Positions 1-6,670 of a DNA stretch of 39,203 bases are shown piece by piece. The stretch's first letter is position 1. Each line of letters starts with the position of its first letter. The stretch is from Alphaproteobacteria bacterium. GTDB taxonomy: Bacteria > Pseudomonadota > Alphaproteobacteria > Rs-D84. The translations under genes and the position numbers were made by a program. The notes beneath the pieces were generated by a model. The model saw only the letters and a program-made list of their open reading frames with translations. It had not been told where the DNA came from and ran no database searches. The stretch is taken from NCBI GenBank assembly GCA_009784275.1, contig WRCA01000007.1, positions 1 to 39,203 on the forward strand, written 5' to 3'.

Positions 1-75
1 CATGAAATCAAACGAATGCTTGAAGAGTATGTTGAAGAAGATTCTTTTTTGAGTATTACGATGTGGCAGATTTCG

Positions 76-191
76 TTCTGGTGATTATCGAGCACCAGCC
101 ACCCTCTGTTCCATCCCGAACCAGACAGGGAAACCCGGTATCGCCAATGGTACTTTGGCTTAAGCCACGGAAGAGTAGGTCGTCGCCAGAA
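76..191 (+). rRNA. rrf: 5S ribosomal RNA
   Basis: 5S rRNA, a structural RNA of the large ribosomal subunit. The ends were set from the terminal helix: TTCTGG at 76-81 pairs with CCAGAA at 186-191. The interior has the usual 5S landmarks, including CCATCCCGAAC near 111-121 and GAGTAGGTCGTCGCCAG near the 3' end. The length of about 116 nt is normal. It should be the last gene of an rRNA operon whose 23S gene lies upstream of the window; bases 1-75 would be the 23S-5S spacer. Ends may be off by one or two bases. Confidence 0.93.
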
Positions 192-227
192 TCAAACCAA
201 TTTGAAACATAAAAACCGAACAATATT

Positions 228-253
228 ACACCGCACTTTCGCGGTGTTTTTTG
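228..253 (+). terminator. Rho-independent terminator of the rRNA operon
   Basis: ACACCGC (228-234) pairs with GCGGTGT (241-247) around a six-base loop, and a T-run follows. It lies 36 nt after the 5S gene. Confidence 0.9.
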
Positions 254-266
254 TTTATATAATTAC

Positions 267-294
267 TTGACAAATAATTTATTTATACTATATT
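267..294 (+). promoter_or_regulatory. Sigma-70-type promoter
   Basis: TTGACA at 267-272, a 16-nt spacer and TATATT at 289-294. It precedes the small membrane protein gene at 320. The TTGACAAAT core and 16-nt spacing recur at 1614 and 2682, and on the minus strand at 4295. Confidence 0.75.
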
Positions 295-319
295 GAATTT
301 AAGATCAAAAGAGGCTGAT

Positions 320-718
320 ATGGATTACAGAAAAGAAGTATGGGGATATGCGTGGAAGATCGCTTTGAGTATTGGTTTGCCTGTTACTGTGTTCTTTGCA
401 GGACCGCGGATATATGATTATTGCGCCGATAAAAAAGCAGACAAGCGTACTTTAAACTTGGAAAGAGAGGTTCAATCATGGTCTGATGCTTTGGCGCAAA
501 ATATTCTTGCATATGATTCCATGAAAAATATATGGATAGAAATACCAGGAAAGAGCGGTAAATATCGACCGGATGGCTGGATAGAGCACCAAAATGATTT
601 GTATTCCGAAAATGTAAAAATTCACGAAGAATTAGGTAAAGCCAACAAAAGCTTTGAAGAATGGCGTAAAGCAAAAAAATTTAGATTTTATAAAACAGGA
701 TTCTATAGAAAAAAATAG
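320..718 (+). CDS. Small membrane-anchored protein, unknown function
   Basis: I do not recognise a family. The start was placed at ATG 320 because AGAGG lies 6-10 nt upstream and the promoter -10 box overlaps the alternative TTG at 293. The product is about 132 residues. A short basic/acidic N-terminus is followed by one likely transmembrane segment (roughly residues 8-28, WKIALSIGLPVTVFFAG), then a charged Lys/Glu-rich, mostly helical tail with several Trp. The topology resembles a signal-anchor protein with a soluble C-terminal part. It is monocistronic, with its own promoter and terminator, directly after the rRNA operon. It is AT-rich like the other accessory genes up to about 5.7 kb. Confidence 0.7.
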   Translation: MDYRKEVWGYAWKIALSIGLPVTVFFAGPRIYDYCADKKADKRTLNLEREVQSWSDALAQNILAYDSMKNIWIEIPGKSGKYRPDGWIEHQNDLYSENVKIHEELGKANKSFEEWRKAKKFRFYKTGFYRKK

Positions 719-730
719 TATTTCCCATCA

Positions 731-755
731 ATCCCGCCGAGAGCGGGAATTTTTA
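731..755 (+). terminator. Rho-independent terminator
   Basis: TCCCGC (732-737) pairs with GCGGGA (743-748), followed by ATTTTTAT. It ends the gene at 320-718. Confidence 0.85.
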
Positions 756-968
756 TGGCGTAACAATACTAGCATATTAAATAGTTGAATAATTTTATTT
801 ATCCAATCATTTATTGGATATAATGCCAATTCGTATATTCCTAGTAGTTTTTTTGATGATTTATTAGGACTAATTTTATTAGATGGTTGAATAATTATAA
901 TAATTCTACCACAGGTAGAATGCAGCCCCAGTTTCTCTGACTGGTACATAAAAACGGTTTATTCCGTC
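756..968. other. AT-rich gene-free stretch with two palindromes
   Basis: No convincing gene is visible in this roughly 210-base AT-rich spacer. It contains a perfect hairpin TATCCAAT/ATTGGATA (800-807 with 813-820). A second perfect hairpin, ATTCTACC/GGTAGAAT (903-910 with 914-921), could act as a weak terminator for the leftward regulator gene, since on the minus strand an AT-rich tail follows it. The string GTTGAATAATT occurs twice, near 784 and 884. Confidence 0.4.
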
Positions 969-1421
969 TTATTCTTTTATTTTTTTAAACATTGTTGGGT
1001 TTGCTTGCCTAATTGCATCCAGCGCGGCATAGATTCTTTCCTTGGAATTATTTTTTTCCTTGTAAAAAAGCTGTGTGATTACAACCTTGTCTACAATTTC
1101 CATAAATAAAAGATTCTCGGTCACATAATTGTTTATTGCCTGCATTATATCCAATGCTTCCAAATTACACATCATGCCCAAGGCACTAAGATCATCACTA
1201 TCCATCAATACATTTAATGGAACTTTGAATTCGTGGCTGAATTTTTCGATTAAATTTACAGGTATTTCACTTCGTCCGGATAAATAATGATTTAACGAGG
1301 ATTGATAAGGCAGACCCAGCTTGAAAGCGGCCTTTTCTTGGCTTACTTTTACCTCTTTCAAAATCTTCTTCATTCGCATGCCGAGGTTTTTTGACGACTG
1401 CGAAACAGGTTTGCCGGCCAT
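969..1421 (-). CDS. XRE-family helix-turn-helix transcriptional regulator
   Basis: Likely cytoplasmic DNA-binding regulator of 150 residues. The N-terminal half reads as a Cro/C1-type HTH (about residues 14-75): a first helix (GMRMKKILKEVKVSQEKAA), a recognition stretch around LPYQSSLNHYLSGRSEIPV, and a closing helix followed by FKVPLNVLMD, typical of XRE domains. The C-terminal half is helical with no known sensor domain that I can see. The start at 1421 (MAGKPV) was chosen over an upstream in-frame ATG because GGGGAG precedes it by nine bases. A TATAAT-like box lies at 1452-1457 on the minus strand. It may control itself or the neighbouring accessory genes; no operator could be assigned. 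Confidence 0.85.
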   Translation of the reverse strand: MAGKPVSQSSKNLGMRMKKILKEVKVSQEKAAFKLGLPYQSSLNHYLSGRSEIPVNLIEKFSHEFKVPLNVLMDSDDLSALGMMCNLEALDIMQAINNYVTENLLFMEIVDKVVITQLFYKEKNNSKERIYAALDAIRQANPTMFKKIKE

Positions 1422-1613
1422 AAGTAAATACTCCCCATAAGCGTAAATTTTATTATACTTTAAAACAAACAACAAACAGACTAGTTAATAATTCTTTTTT
1501 TATATTATTATGTAAATTACGGTTTCAGACAGTAAGAAACAATTCGTAAATGAAAAATAAATCACTCCATAAAAATAGACAGCTTCCTATGCAGTGCTTA
1601 AATTTGTCCATGC

Positions 1614-1641
1614 TTGACAAATTATTGCAGTGTGTTATAGT
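1614..1641 (+). promoter_or_regulatory. Sigma-70-type promoter
   Basis: TTGACA at 1614-1619, a 16-nt spacer and TATAGT at 1636-1641. It drives the gene at 1669. The rest of the 1422-1613 spacer shows nothing I can name. Confidence 0.75.
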
Positions 1642-1668
1642 TCGTTTCGAATAACAAAGGTATCAAAA

Positions 1669-2280
1669 ATGGCTTCGAATACGACTTCTCCCGCCCTGTG
1701 TAAAGGCAATCCATGCACAAAAGGATTGAATAACTGTCCGCATTTCCAAGTATTAGCTTTTTATTTCGATGGAAATTACAAGGCAAAGAAAAACTATTGC
1801 ATAATAAAAGAACACGCCAAGAAAGATGTAAAAGAATTGGTAACTTGTAGAAGTTGCCCAGATGGCACCTGGGAAACAAAGCCCGGACATTTGTTATGCA
1901 AGCAGGAATGCTGGGAATGGAGCCGTATGGAAGAAATAAAATCCAAAATGACCGAAATTATAAAAGCCAATGGCGTGGGGGCTAAATTTAATCCCAACAA
2001 TTTGTCTGATGACCAAATTACAAAATTATTTCAAGGCCTTGGAAATAAAATAAATAAAAACTTTAATGAAAATGACAGCGAGCTTCATCCAAAAATGAAT
2101 ATCAGGTTGGTATCAAAGTACTGTGACAGCTTGTTATGCGTTATAGATAATATGTTGGCGCGTGAAAGTTTCAGAGAACATCAAGATATGCTTCAAACCC
2201 AAAAAAAGGTAATTGGAAATATACAGGATAGGCTGTTTTATTTGAGTGTGGTAGCCGGCGCAATAGCACAGGGAAAATAG
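1669..2280 (+). CDS. Cys-rich domain protein, member 1 of a local three-gene family
   Basis: The 203-residue product has no signal peptide and is probably cytoplasmic. Start ATG 1669 has AAAGG eight bases upstream. The N-terminal 85 residues hold a Cys pattern: LCKGNPC, then NNCPHF, a single Cys (NYC), CRSC, and CKQEC. The same spacing of PC...C, C, CxxC and C(x2-3)C occurs in the proteins at 4406 and 5440, so this is a shared domain. The paired cysteines suggest one or two structural zinc sites. The C-terminal part is helical and charged. It is followed after nine bases by a lipoprotein gene, probably co-transcribed. Function unknown. Confidence 0.75.
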   Translation: MASNTTSPALCKGNPCTKGLNNCPHFQVLAFYFDGNYKAKKNYCIIKEHAKKDVKELVTCRSCPDGTWETKPGHLLCKQECWEWSRMEEIKSKMTEIIKANGVGAKFNPNNLSDDQITKLFQGLGNKINKNFNENDSELHPKMNIRLVSKYCDSLLCVIDNMLARESFREHQDMLQTQKKVIGNIQDRLFYLSVVAGAIAQGK

Positions 2281-2289
2281 GGAACAGTA

Positions 2290-2625
2290 ATGAACAAGCG
2301 TTATTTAGCCCGTATAAGAATATTAAGCCTGGGAATTATCGCATTCCTGATGCTTTCATGTAAAAAAAGCGCGGAATCTTTGGATAAAAAAATAGCCGCA
2401 ATGGAAGCGGATTCTATAATACGGGAAAAAATCTTTATTGATTTATGGGAAAAAGCAAGCATTTGCCTTGATGAAAAAGATTCACGAAAATGTTGTAACA
2501 GCAAACCGGGCCGGCCACATAAATGTGCAGTAGATGTTTATACGCAAGCCATAGGAAATGCGGAACAAGCGAAGGATTTGAAAAAACTTCGGGAAAAACG
2601 AGCACGTATTGTGAAAGAAAAATAA
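2290..2625 (+). CDS. Small lipoprotein, unknown function
   Basis: The 111-residue predicted lipoprotein has a basic start (MNKRYLARIR), a hydrophobic stretch and the lipobox LMLSC, giving an acylated Cys near residue 24. The rest is Lys/Glu-rich and helical, with a small Cys cluster (SICLDEKDSRKCCNS and a later HKCAVD). The second half (CAVDVYTQAIGNAEQAKDLKKL) could be a single TPR-like helix pair, but that is weak. The AGGG eight to eleven bases before ATG 2290 can serve as ribosome binding site. It follows the gene at 1669 by nine bases and ends at a strong terminator, so the two form a small operon. Family not recognised. Confidence 0.75.
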   Translation: MNKRYLARIRILSLGIIAFLMLSCKKSAESLDKKIAAMEADSIIREKIFIDLWEKASICLDEKDSRKCCNSKPGRPHKCAVDVYTQAIGNAEQAKDLKKLREKRARIVKEK

Positions 2626-2636
2626 AAGAATTTTTT

Positions 2637-2660
2637 ATCTCGCGGGGGCGAGATTTTTTA
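2637..2660 (+). terminator. Rho-independent terminator
   Basis: ATCTCGC (2637-2643) pairs with GCGAGAT (2648-2654), followed by TTTTTA. It closes the 1669-2625 operon. Confidence 0.9.
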
Positions 2661-2681
2661 TTGTTTTCTTCGATAAATTAC

Positions 2682-2709
2682 TTGACAAATTATATTATTT
2701 TGGTATATT
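2682..2709 (+). promoter_or_regulatory. Sigma-70-type promoter
   Basis: TTGACA at 2682-2687, 16-nt spacer, TATATT at 2704-2709. It drives the gene at 2739. Confidence 0.75.
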
Positions 2710-2738
2710 CACGGTCAAATGTGAAAAAAGAGAACAAA

Positions 2739-3197
2739 ATGAATAAAAAACGTGCATTTATGATAGGTCTCTCTATATTTGGGCTGTCTTTGATCGCTAA
2801 TATTGCCAATGCGCAAAAGCCGCATGACTGTAATTGTGGCAATTCAAATCATCCGGGATATCCAAAGAAAAAGTTCACAGGAATTACATATACCATAGCA
2901 GACACTTGTCGTTCGCATCATCCTGATACTTGCGTAACTTGTTTTAAAAGTCCGGCTGGCGCGGTATATTATGCTTTGGCGAGATTCCCGACCATGGCGA
3001 AGAATCCTAAATGGGAAAAAGAAGGATATCCGGAATTGGCATTGCTGATGGCCGCGTATGGTACAGAGGTTATTGCATATGAAGATTCCAATGGACGCTG
3101 GTGGGTTTCCAGAGATGCAACAGATAAAGACCCGAACAATTTCTTGCAAGAAGCTATAAAAGCGGGCAAGGAAAGAGGAAAACAAAAAGTGCAATAA
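2739..3197 (+). CDS. Secreted protein with N-terminal Cys/His cluster, unknown function
   Basis: The 152-residue product has a clear signal peptide: MNKKRAF, a hydrophobic core, and cleavage after ANA near residue 25. The mature N-terminus is Cys/His-rich (HDCNCGNSNH, then CRSHHPDTCVTCF), which could bind a metal or form disulfides in the periplasm. The remainder is a compact domain (residues about 70-140) with VYYALARFPTMAK and GRWWVSRDA, probably an alpha/beta fold I cannot name. Start ATG 2739 is the only one that gives the signal peptide; the Shine-Dalgarno is weak (AAAAAGAG). Own promoter and terminator, so monocistronic. Confidence 0.75.
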   Translation: MNKKRAFMIGLSIFGLSLIANIANAQKPHDCNCGNSNHPGYPKKKFTGITYTIADTCRSHHPDTCVTCFKSPAGAVYYALARFPTMAKNPKWEKEGYPELALLMAAYGTEVIAYEDSNGRWWVSRDATDKDPNNFLQEAIKAGKERGKQKVQ

Positions 3198-3223
3198 ATC
3201 CCGTATATAACGGGATTTTTTAT
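3197..3223. terminator. Terminator between convergent genes
   Basis: AATCCCGT (3197-3204) pairs with ACGGGATT (3210-3217), with T-run TTTTTATT on the plus strand. It serves the gene at 2739 and probably also the leftward glycosyltransferase whose stop codon lies at 3220-3222. Confidence 0.85.
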
Positions 3224-4257
3224 TGATAAGGCTTTTGATTATTGTGCATATATTTATTCAAGTTCGCTTGCGCCATTTGATACAATCCTGCCCAATCATT
3301 AAAATTACGATGGATTTTTGGCGACAAGACATGATTTGAAAAATCCTGCGGATAAATATCGTAATCTTGCAGCGAAAGTTTTTCACGAAGTTCATAATCC
3401 TGGGAAAATTGTTTTATAACATCCATATTGTGCTGGATAACTCTATCCAAAATGAAATACGCAGTTTCGCGGATATTGGCAAAATCTTTCTTTCGCAGTT
3501 GGATTATGGCCAATATAGCCGCCAACAAGGACCAAAATTTTTGTCTTGATTTTGCCCGCAATTCAAAGCTTAAGCTGTGTTCTTGGGAATCATTCAATTT
3601 ATTGTATATGTAAAATGAATTTTCTGAATATCGTATATTTTTCGTAAAATATCCGCAAAGGCTGCCGAACAACATGTCTTCGATTGGCTCTGTTCCGGGC
3701 ATGAATTTAAGGTTATGTCCGGTTAAAAAATCTTTTTTGAACAGAAACCCATTGATGTATTTATGTTCATACATATATGCGATGCATTGATCGGCCTTAT
3801 AGTTATCCGTAATCTGCCAGTATTTTTTCTGTGCGACTTCTTCGTCTTTTACAAGTATCCTGGAACAGGCGATAATATCGGGCGAATGTGACATATGGTT
3901 ATCCAGCATTTCTGAAAAATGAAGATGTTCTAGTTTGCCGATTTCTTCAATTTCTTGGTTTGCCCCCAGCATGTCATCATGGTCCAAAAAGCAAATATAT
4001 TTACCCTGCGCCAGGGAAATTCCTGTATTTCGGGCCGCAGCGGTGCCCTTATTCGTATTATGGCGATGTACCCTAATTTGATTGGAAGAATTCCCCAGGT
4101 ATTGCAAGAAATCTTCTGCTCCATAACTGTTCGATGCATCGTCTATAAGCAATAACTCCGGCTTTCCCGGTTGGGCAAGCACGGAATCCACGGCCGCCAT
4201 CAGACGAAGCGGATCAGAGTTAAAACACGGAATAATTACAGAAATGCTGGTTGACAT
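3220..4257 (-). CDS. Family 2 glycosyltransferase
   Basis: Cytoplasmic GT-A fold enzyme of 345 residues that would transfer a sugar from a nucleotide-sugar to a glycan acceptor, most likely for a surface polysaccharide. The N-terminal half is diagnostic: ISVIIPCFNSD (about residues 5-15), LLLIDDASN, the GTAAARNTGI stretch, and the nucleotide/metal motif FLDHDD near residue 95. The C-terminal half is variable and may set acceptor specificity. There is no transmembrane helix. Donor and acceptor cannot be read from the sequence. It stands alone with no other polysaccharide genes nearby. A promoter overlaps the start region, leaving only a few bases of leader, and there is no Shine-Dalgarno, so translation may be nearly leaderless. 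Confidence 0.9.
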   Translation of the reverse strand: MSTSISVIIPCFNSDPLRLMAAVDSVLAQPGKPELLLIDDASNSYGAEDFLQYLGNSSNQIRVHRHNTNKGTAAARNTGISLAQGKYICFLDHDDMLGANQEIEEIGKLEHLHFSEMLDNHMSHSPDIIACSRILVKDEEVAQKKYWQITDNYKADQCIAYMYEHKYINGFLFKKDFLTGHNLKFMPGTEPIEDMLFGSLCGYFTKNIRYSENSFYIYNKLNDSQEHSLSFELRAKSRQKFWSLLAAILAIIQLRKKDFANIRETAYFILDRVIQHNMDVIKQFSQDYELREKLSLQDYDIYPQDFSNHVLSPKIHRNFNDWAGLYQMAQANLNKYMHNNQKPYQ

Positions 4258-4267
4258 ATCATATGAA

Positions 4268-4295
4268 ACTATAAAACAATAAATTCATTTGTCAA
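4268..4295 (-). promoter_or_regulatory. Promoter of the glycosyltransferase gene
   Basis: On the minus strand: TTGACA (4295-4290), 16-nt spacer, TATAGT (4273-4268). The start codon is only ten bases past the -10 box, which implies a very short leader. Confidence 0.7.
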
Positions 4296-4325
4296 TATAT
4301 TTTCGCTAAATTTAAGTGGTTGGGC

Positions 4326-4353
4326 TTGCTTTTGAGGATTTTTCCTTTATTAT
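4326..4353 (+). promoter_or_regulatory. Possible promoter of the gene at 4406
   Basis: TTGCTT at 4326-4331, a 16-nt spacer and TATTAT at 4348-4353. The match is weaker than the neighbouring promoters but keeps the 16-nt spacing. Confidence 0.45.
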
Positions 4354-4405
4354 TCATTTCGTCAAGTTTAAAGAGGGGGCAAAGAGGCGATACAAGGAAT
4401 ATCGC

Positions 4406-5407
4406 ATGGCCATGGTAAGTCCGCAAAACTTTGTGGGGATTTTTGTAAATCATTACCGAAGATTGGGCGATACGAAAAGTAAGCTCCCGTTTGTAGAGCC
4501 TGTATTTTGCTTTGAATTCAAAGAAGCCTTTATGTACGGCCCCTACATTACCGGCAACAACGATCAACGGGAACATTGGAATTTTATGGCGTATGGTGTT
4601 CAAAGGAAAATAAACGGTAAGCATTTTCGTCTTTGTACCCCTAGAGTAGTGAAAGATTTTAAACATCTTCTGGTTGTAGATAATGAAAATATTCAAACTA
4701 AAAGAATAGAATTCGGACCCGGCTTTCTTTACAGCTGTGTGCAAGACCGGTTCATAGCAGATGGTGAATATAATTTGGTGCCATGTCCGGTAAGAATAGA
4801 ACTGGGGACAAAAGAAGATAAAAAAATATTTTTCCACAGAAAAGGAACATTCGCCTGGATGAAGTGGGAAAAGTATCTGGCGTTTGACCAAAAGGCTTAT
4901 GCGCTTTTCGAAGAAAGAGAAATTCGTATGGCAAAAACAAGGAAGGATTGCCGTTCGGGAATCGAAGACCTGTCAGAAGATGAACCTTTCTTTGAAGGTC
5001 AAAAATCTATGATTGCAAGATATAAAGCTGATGCGCTCGCTTCGGCACATTGGGATTATTTTGCAGGAATGGAAAATCTTATAACAAATATGCTGGGGAT
5101 AGATACACTGCGTGTATGCGGAGAGCCATGTCCAGGAATATATAACTGCCGGTATATACCTGCATTAATGGGTTATGTAGATACTTCAGGTTTGGGTAAG
5201 GAAACTTGTCCCGTTAAACATTACGCATATATGAAGACTGAAGATATCGAAGAGCTGGCCGGATGCACCGTTTGTAATTTTAGAGATTCCAAAGATATAG
5301 ATGGATGCATGGGTTGTAAAAAATATAATAATCTTTTGACAGCACGTGAAATCGCAAACAAAATTATTACCGATGCGCAAAATAAAAGACAAGGCGTAGG
5401 TAATTAG
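4406..5407 (+). CDS. Cys-rich domain protein, member 2 of the local family, with long N-terminal extension
   Basis: Predicted cytoplasmic protein of about 333 residues. I prefer ATG 4406 because AAGGA lies seven bases upstream; an in-frame GTG at 4316 has no ribosome binding site. Residues 1 to about 220 form a domain I do not recognise, rich in aromatic and charged residues. The last 100 residues carry the same Cys framework as the proteins at 1669 and 5440: VCGEPC, YNC, TCPVKH, CTVC and CMGC, then a helix ending AREIANKIITDA. The matching C-terminal helix in the 5440 protein (MQNIAKRIISDV) makes the homology convincing. The 5440 gene follows after 32 bases, so the two are likely co-transcribed. 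Function unknown. Confidence 0.7.
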   Translation: MAMVSPQNFVGIFVNHYRRLGDTKSKLPFVEPVFCFEFKEAFMYGPYITGNNDQREHWNFMAYGVQRKINGKHFRLCTPRVVKDFKHLLVVDNENIQTKRIEFGPGFLYSCVQDRFIADGEYNLVPCPVRIELGTKEDKKIFFHRKGTFAWMKWEKYLAFDQKAYALFEEREIRMAKTRKDCRSGIEDLSEDEPFFEGQKSMIARYKADALASAHWDYFAGMENLITNMLGIDTLRVCGEPCPGIYNCRYIPALMGYVDTSGLGKETCPVKHYAYMKTEDIEELAGCTVCNFRDSKDIDGCMGCKKYNNLLTAREIANKIITDAQNKRQGVGN

Positions 5408-5439
5408 ATTTTATGCCAAAAACTGAAAGGAGATTTCAG

Positions 5440-5730
5440 ATGATGGAAACACTGACCAGGACTGATTTGTGCAAGAATAGGCCTTGTGCCCAGGGTTTGG
5501 GAAAATGCCCATATTTTTCAAGATTCAGCGGGCTGCCAAGTAATTTTATTCCCCAGTGCGAATGCGTTGTTTTGTATTATGCGGATTTGATCATAGAAAA
5601 TAAAGTTGGATGCAGCGATTGTAAAGACCGTGGCAGTTGTGCGAAGAACTGCACATTCTTCAGCAAGTATAGAGCGATGCAGAATATTGCGAAAAGAATT
5701 ATTTCCGATGTAAAAGAAAGTCACTTATAA
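5440..5730 (+). CDS. Small Cys-rich domain protein, member 3 of the local family
   Basis: The 96-residue protein consists almost only of the Cys domain shared with the 1669 and 4406 products: LCKNRPC, GKCPYF, QCEC, CSDC, SCAKNC, then the helix MQNIAKRIISDV. Nine or more cysteines in under 100 residues, with no signal peptide, argue for a cytoplasmic zinc-binding module. Start ATG 5440 was chosen over ATG 5413 because AAAGGAG lies seven bases before it. The 3' end overlaps the convergent M23 peptidase gene by six bases. Function unknown; a regulator or adaptor role is only a guess. Confidence 0.75.
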   Translation: MMETLTRTDLCKNRPCAQGLGKCPYFSRFSGLPSNFIPQCECVVLYYADLIIENKVGCSDCKDRGSCAKNCTFFSKYRAMQNIAKRIISDVKESHL

Positions 5731-6534
5731 AAATTTCTTTGGCGGAACAGGTCTGGATTGGTAAGAAACTTCGTAATGCAAATGTGGACCTGTGGTCGAA
5801 GTCCCCGTGTTTCCTGAATATGCGACTTGACATCCGCTGTCTACAAAATCTCCTTTGTTCACAGTAATTTTGCTTAAATGGCAAAACCTTACGGCAAATT
5901 CTCCACTGCTGATTTTAACCTGGTATCCGCATTTGTCATTCGCATATTTCACAGACTCTACAATACCCGCGATTGGCGAAAATACTGGCGTTCCAACTGG
6001 CGCGGAAAAATCCATTCCGTAATGCATTTCAAGTTCGCCATTGCGAATTCTTTTCCCGAAATCCGAGGTCATTCGCGGATTCCCCCTCAAAGGATTTCCT
6101 TTTGGTGCAATTTGGTCATTTGCAATATTCGGATGATTGGGTTCACAACTTGGAAATAATGGGGCGGTAGTTTCGGATTCTTCCACTTCTATGGCAGTTG
6201 GAACTTTCGGTGCATATCTTCTTGCGACTTCCATCGCGATGGCCAAATCACGTTCTATGAGGTCGATTTCAGTTTCGATACTTATTCCGGAATAAACACA
6301 GTTTCTGATACATTTTCCAGTAGCCAGATCATATGTGGCCTCAAAGGGTTCATATCCTTGCGCAAGGACTTTGTTTCTTTCGACAAAAGAAGTATCCGCG
6401 GCAACAGCCGGGAATTTCTGCGCGGCAAGAATCAGTACGTCATCATTGCTGCCGCCGGCAGACGCGCCTGGAAAATCGGCGGCATAAACACTCGTTATCG
6501 CCATAAAAAAACAAAATACCGCAAATTTTTTCAT
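5725..6534 (-). CDS. Periplasmic M23-family (LytM-type) peptidase
   Basis: Secreted zinc endopeptidase or LytM-like protein of 269 residues, expected to cut or bind peptidoglycan cross-bridges. The signal peptide covers residues 1-19 (cleavage near VYAAD). A unique domain spans residues 20-140, with a disulfide-prone CIRNC. The M23 domain spans about 150-269: metal ligands H171 and D175 (HYGMD), H219 in FCHLS, and H253 in PHLHYEV, so all catalytic positions are present. The fold ends close to the C-terminus, as usual. There is no Shine-Dalgarno. The -10 box TAAAAT ends six bases before the ATG, so the mRNA is probably leaderless. It could be an active hydrolase; degenerate activator homologues lack these residues. 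Confidence 0.92.
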   Translation of the reverse strand: MKKFAVFCFFMAITSVYAADFPGASAGGSNDDVLILAAQKFPAVAADTSFVERNKVLAQGYEPFEATYDLATGKCIRNCVYSGISIETEIDLIERDLAIAMEVARRYAPKVPTAIEVEESETTAPLFPSCEPNHPNIANDQIAPKGNPLRGNPRMTSDFGKRIRNGELEMHYGMDFSAPVGTPVFSPIAGIVESVKYANDKCGYQVKISSGEFAVRFCHLSKITVNKGDFVDSGCQVAYSGNTGTSTTGPHLHYEVSYQSRPVPPKKFL

Positions 6535-6540
6535 CAGTAT

Positions 6541-6569
6541 ATTTTACTATGTTTCGGGCTTTTGTACAA
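6541..6569 (-). promoter_or_regulatory. Promoter of the M23 peptidase, predicting a leaderless mRNA
   Basis: On the minus strand: TTGTAC (6569-6564), 17-nt spacer, TAAAAT (6546-6541). Seven bases past the -10 box is the A of the ATG start at 6534. Confidence 0.65.
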
Positions 6570-6634
6570 GATTGGCTTTGCGAGTATTTTTTCTATCTTT
6601 TTCTCTATTCTTTCTTTCTCTTTTTCTCTTTTTA

Positions 6635-6643
6635 TGCTATAAT
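6635..6643 (+). promoter_or_regulatory. Extended -10 promoter
   Basis: TGC followed by TATAAT (6638-6643) downstream of a C/T-only tract at about 6590-6632. No good -35 box. It precedes the Cys-rich gene at 6671. Confidence 0.6.
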
Positions 6644-6670
6644 TCAAAGAAAGTAGGAAAGGGGTTTTTG

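Noticed and set aside
1-84. Open frame at the window start ending in TGA at 82-84
   Set aside because: It runs into the 5S rRNA gene and lies where the 23S-5S spacer should be. Only 27 codons are visible and there is no start or ribosome binding site, so coding is not supported.
728-949. 73-residue minus-strand ORF after the XRE gene
   Set aside because: No usable Shine-Dalgarno, odd composition (IIIII run), overlaps two hairpins and a terminator; probably chance in AT-rich spacer.
6590-6632. C/T-only tract upstream of the 6671 gene as a regulatory element
   Set aside because: Low-complexity pyrimidine tracts also occur at 36361-36403; no specific signal can be claimed beyond base composition.
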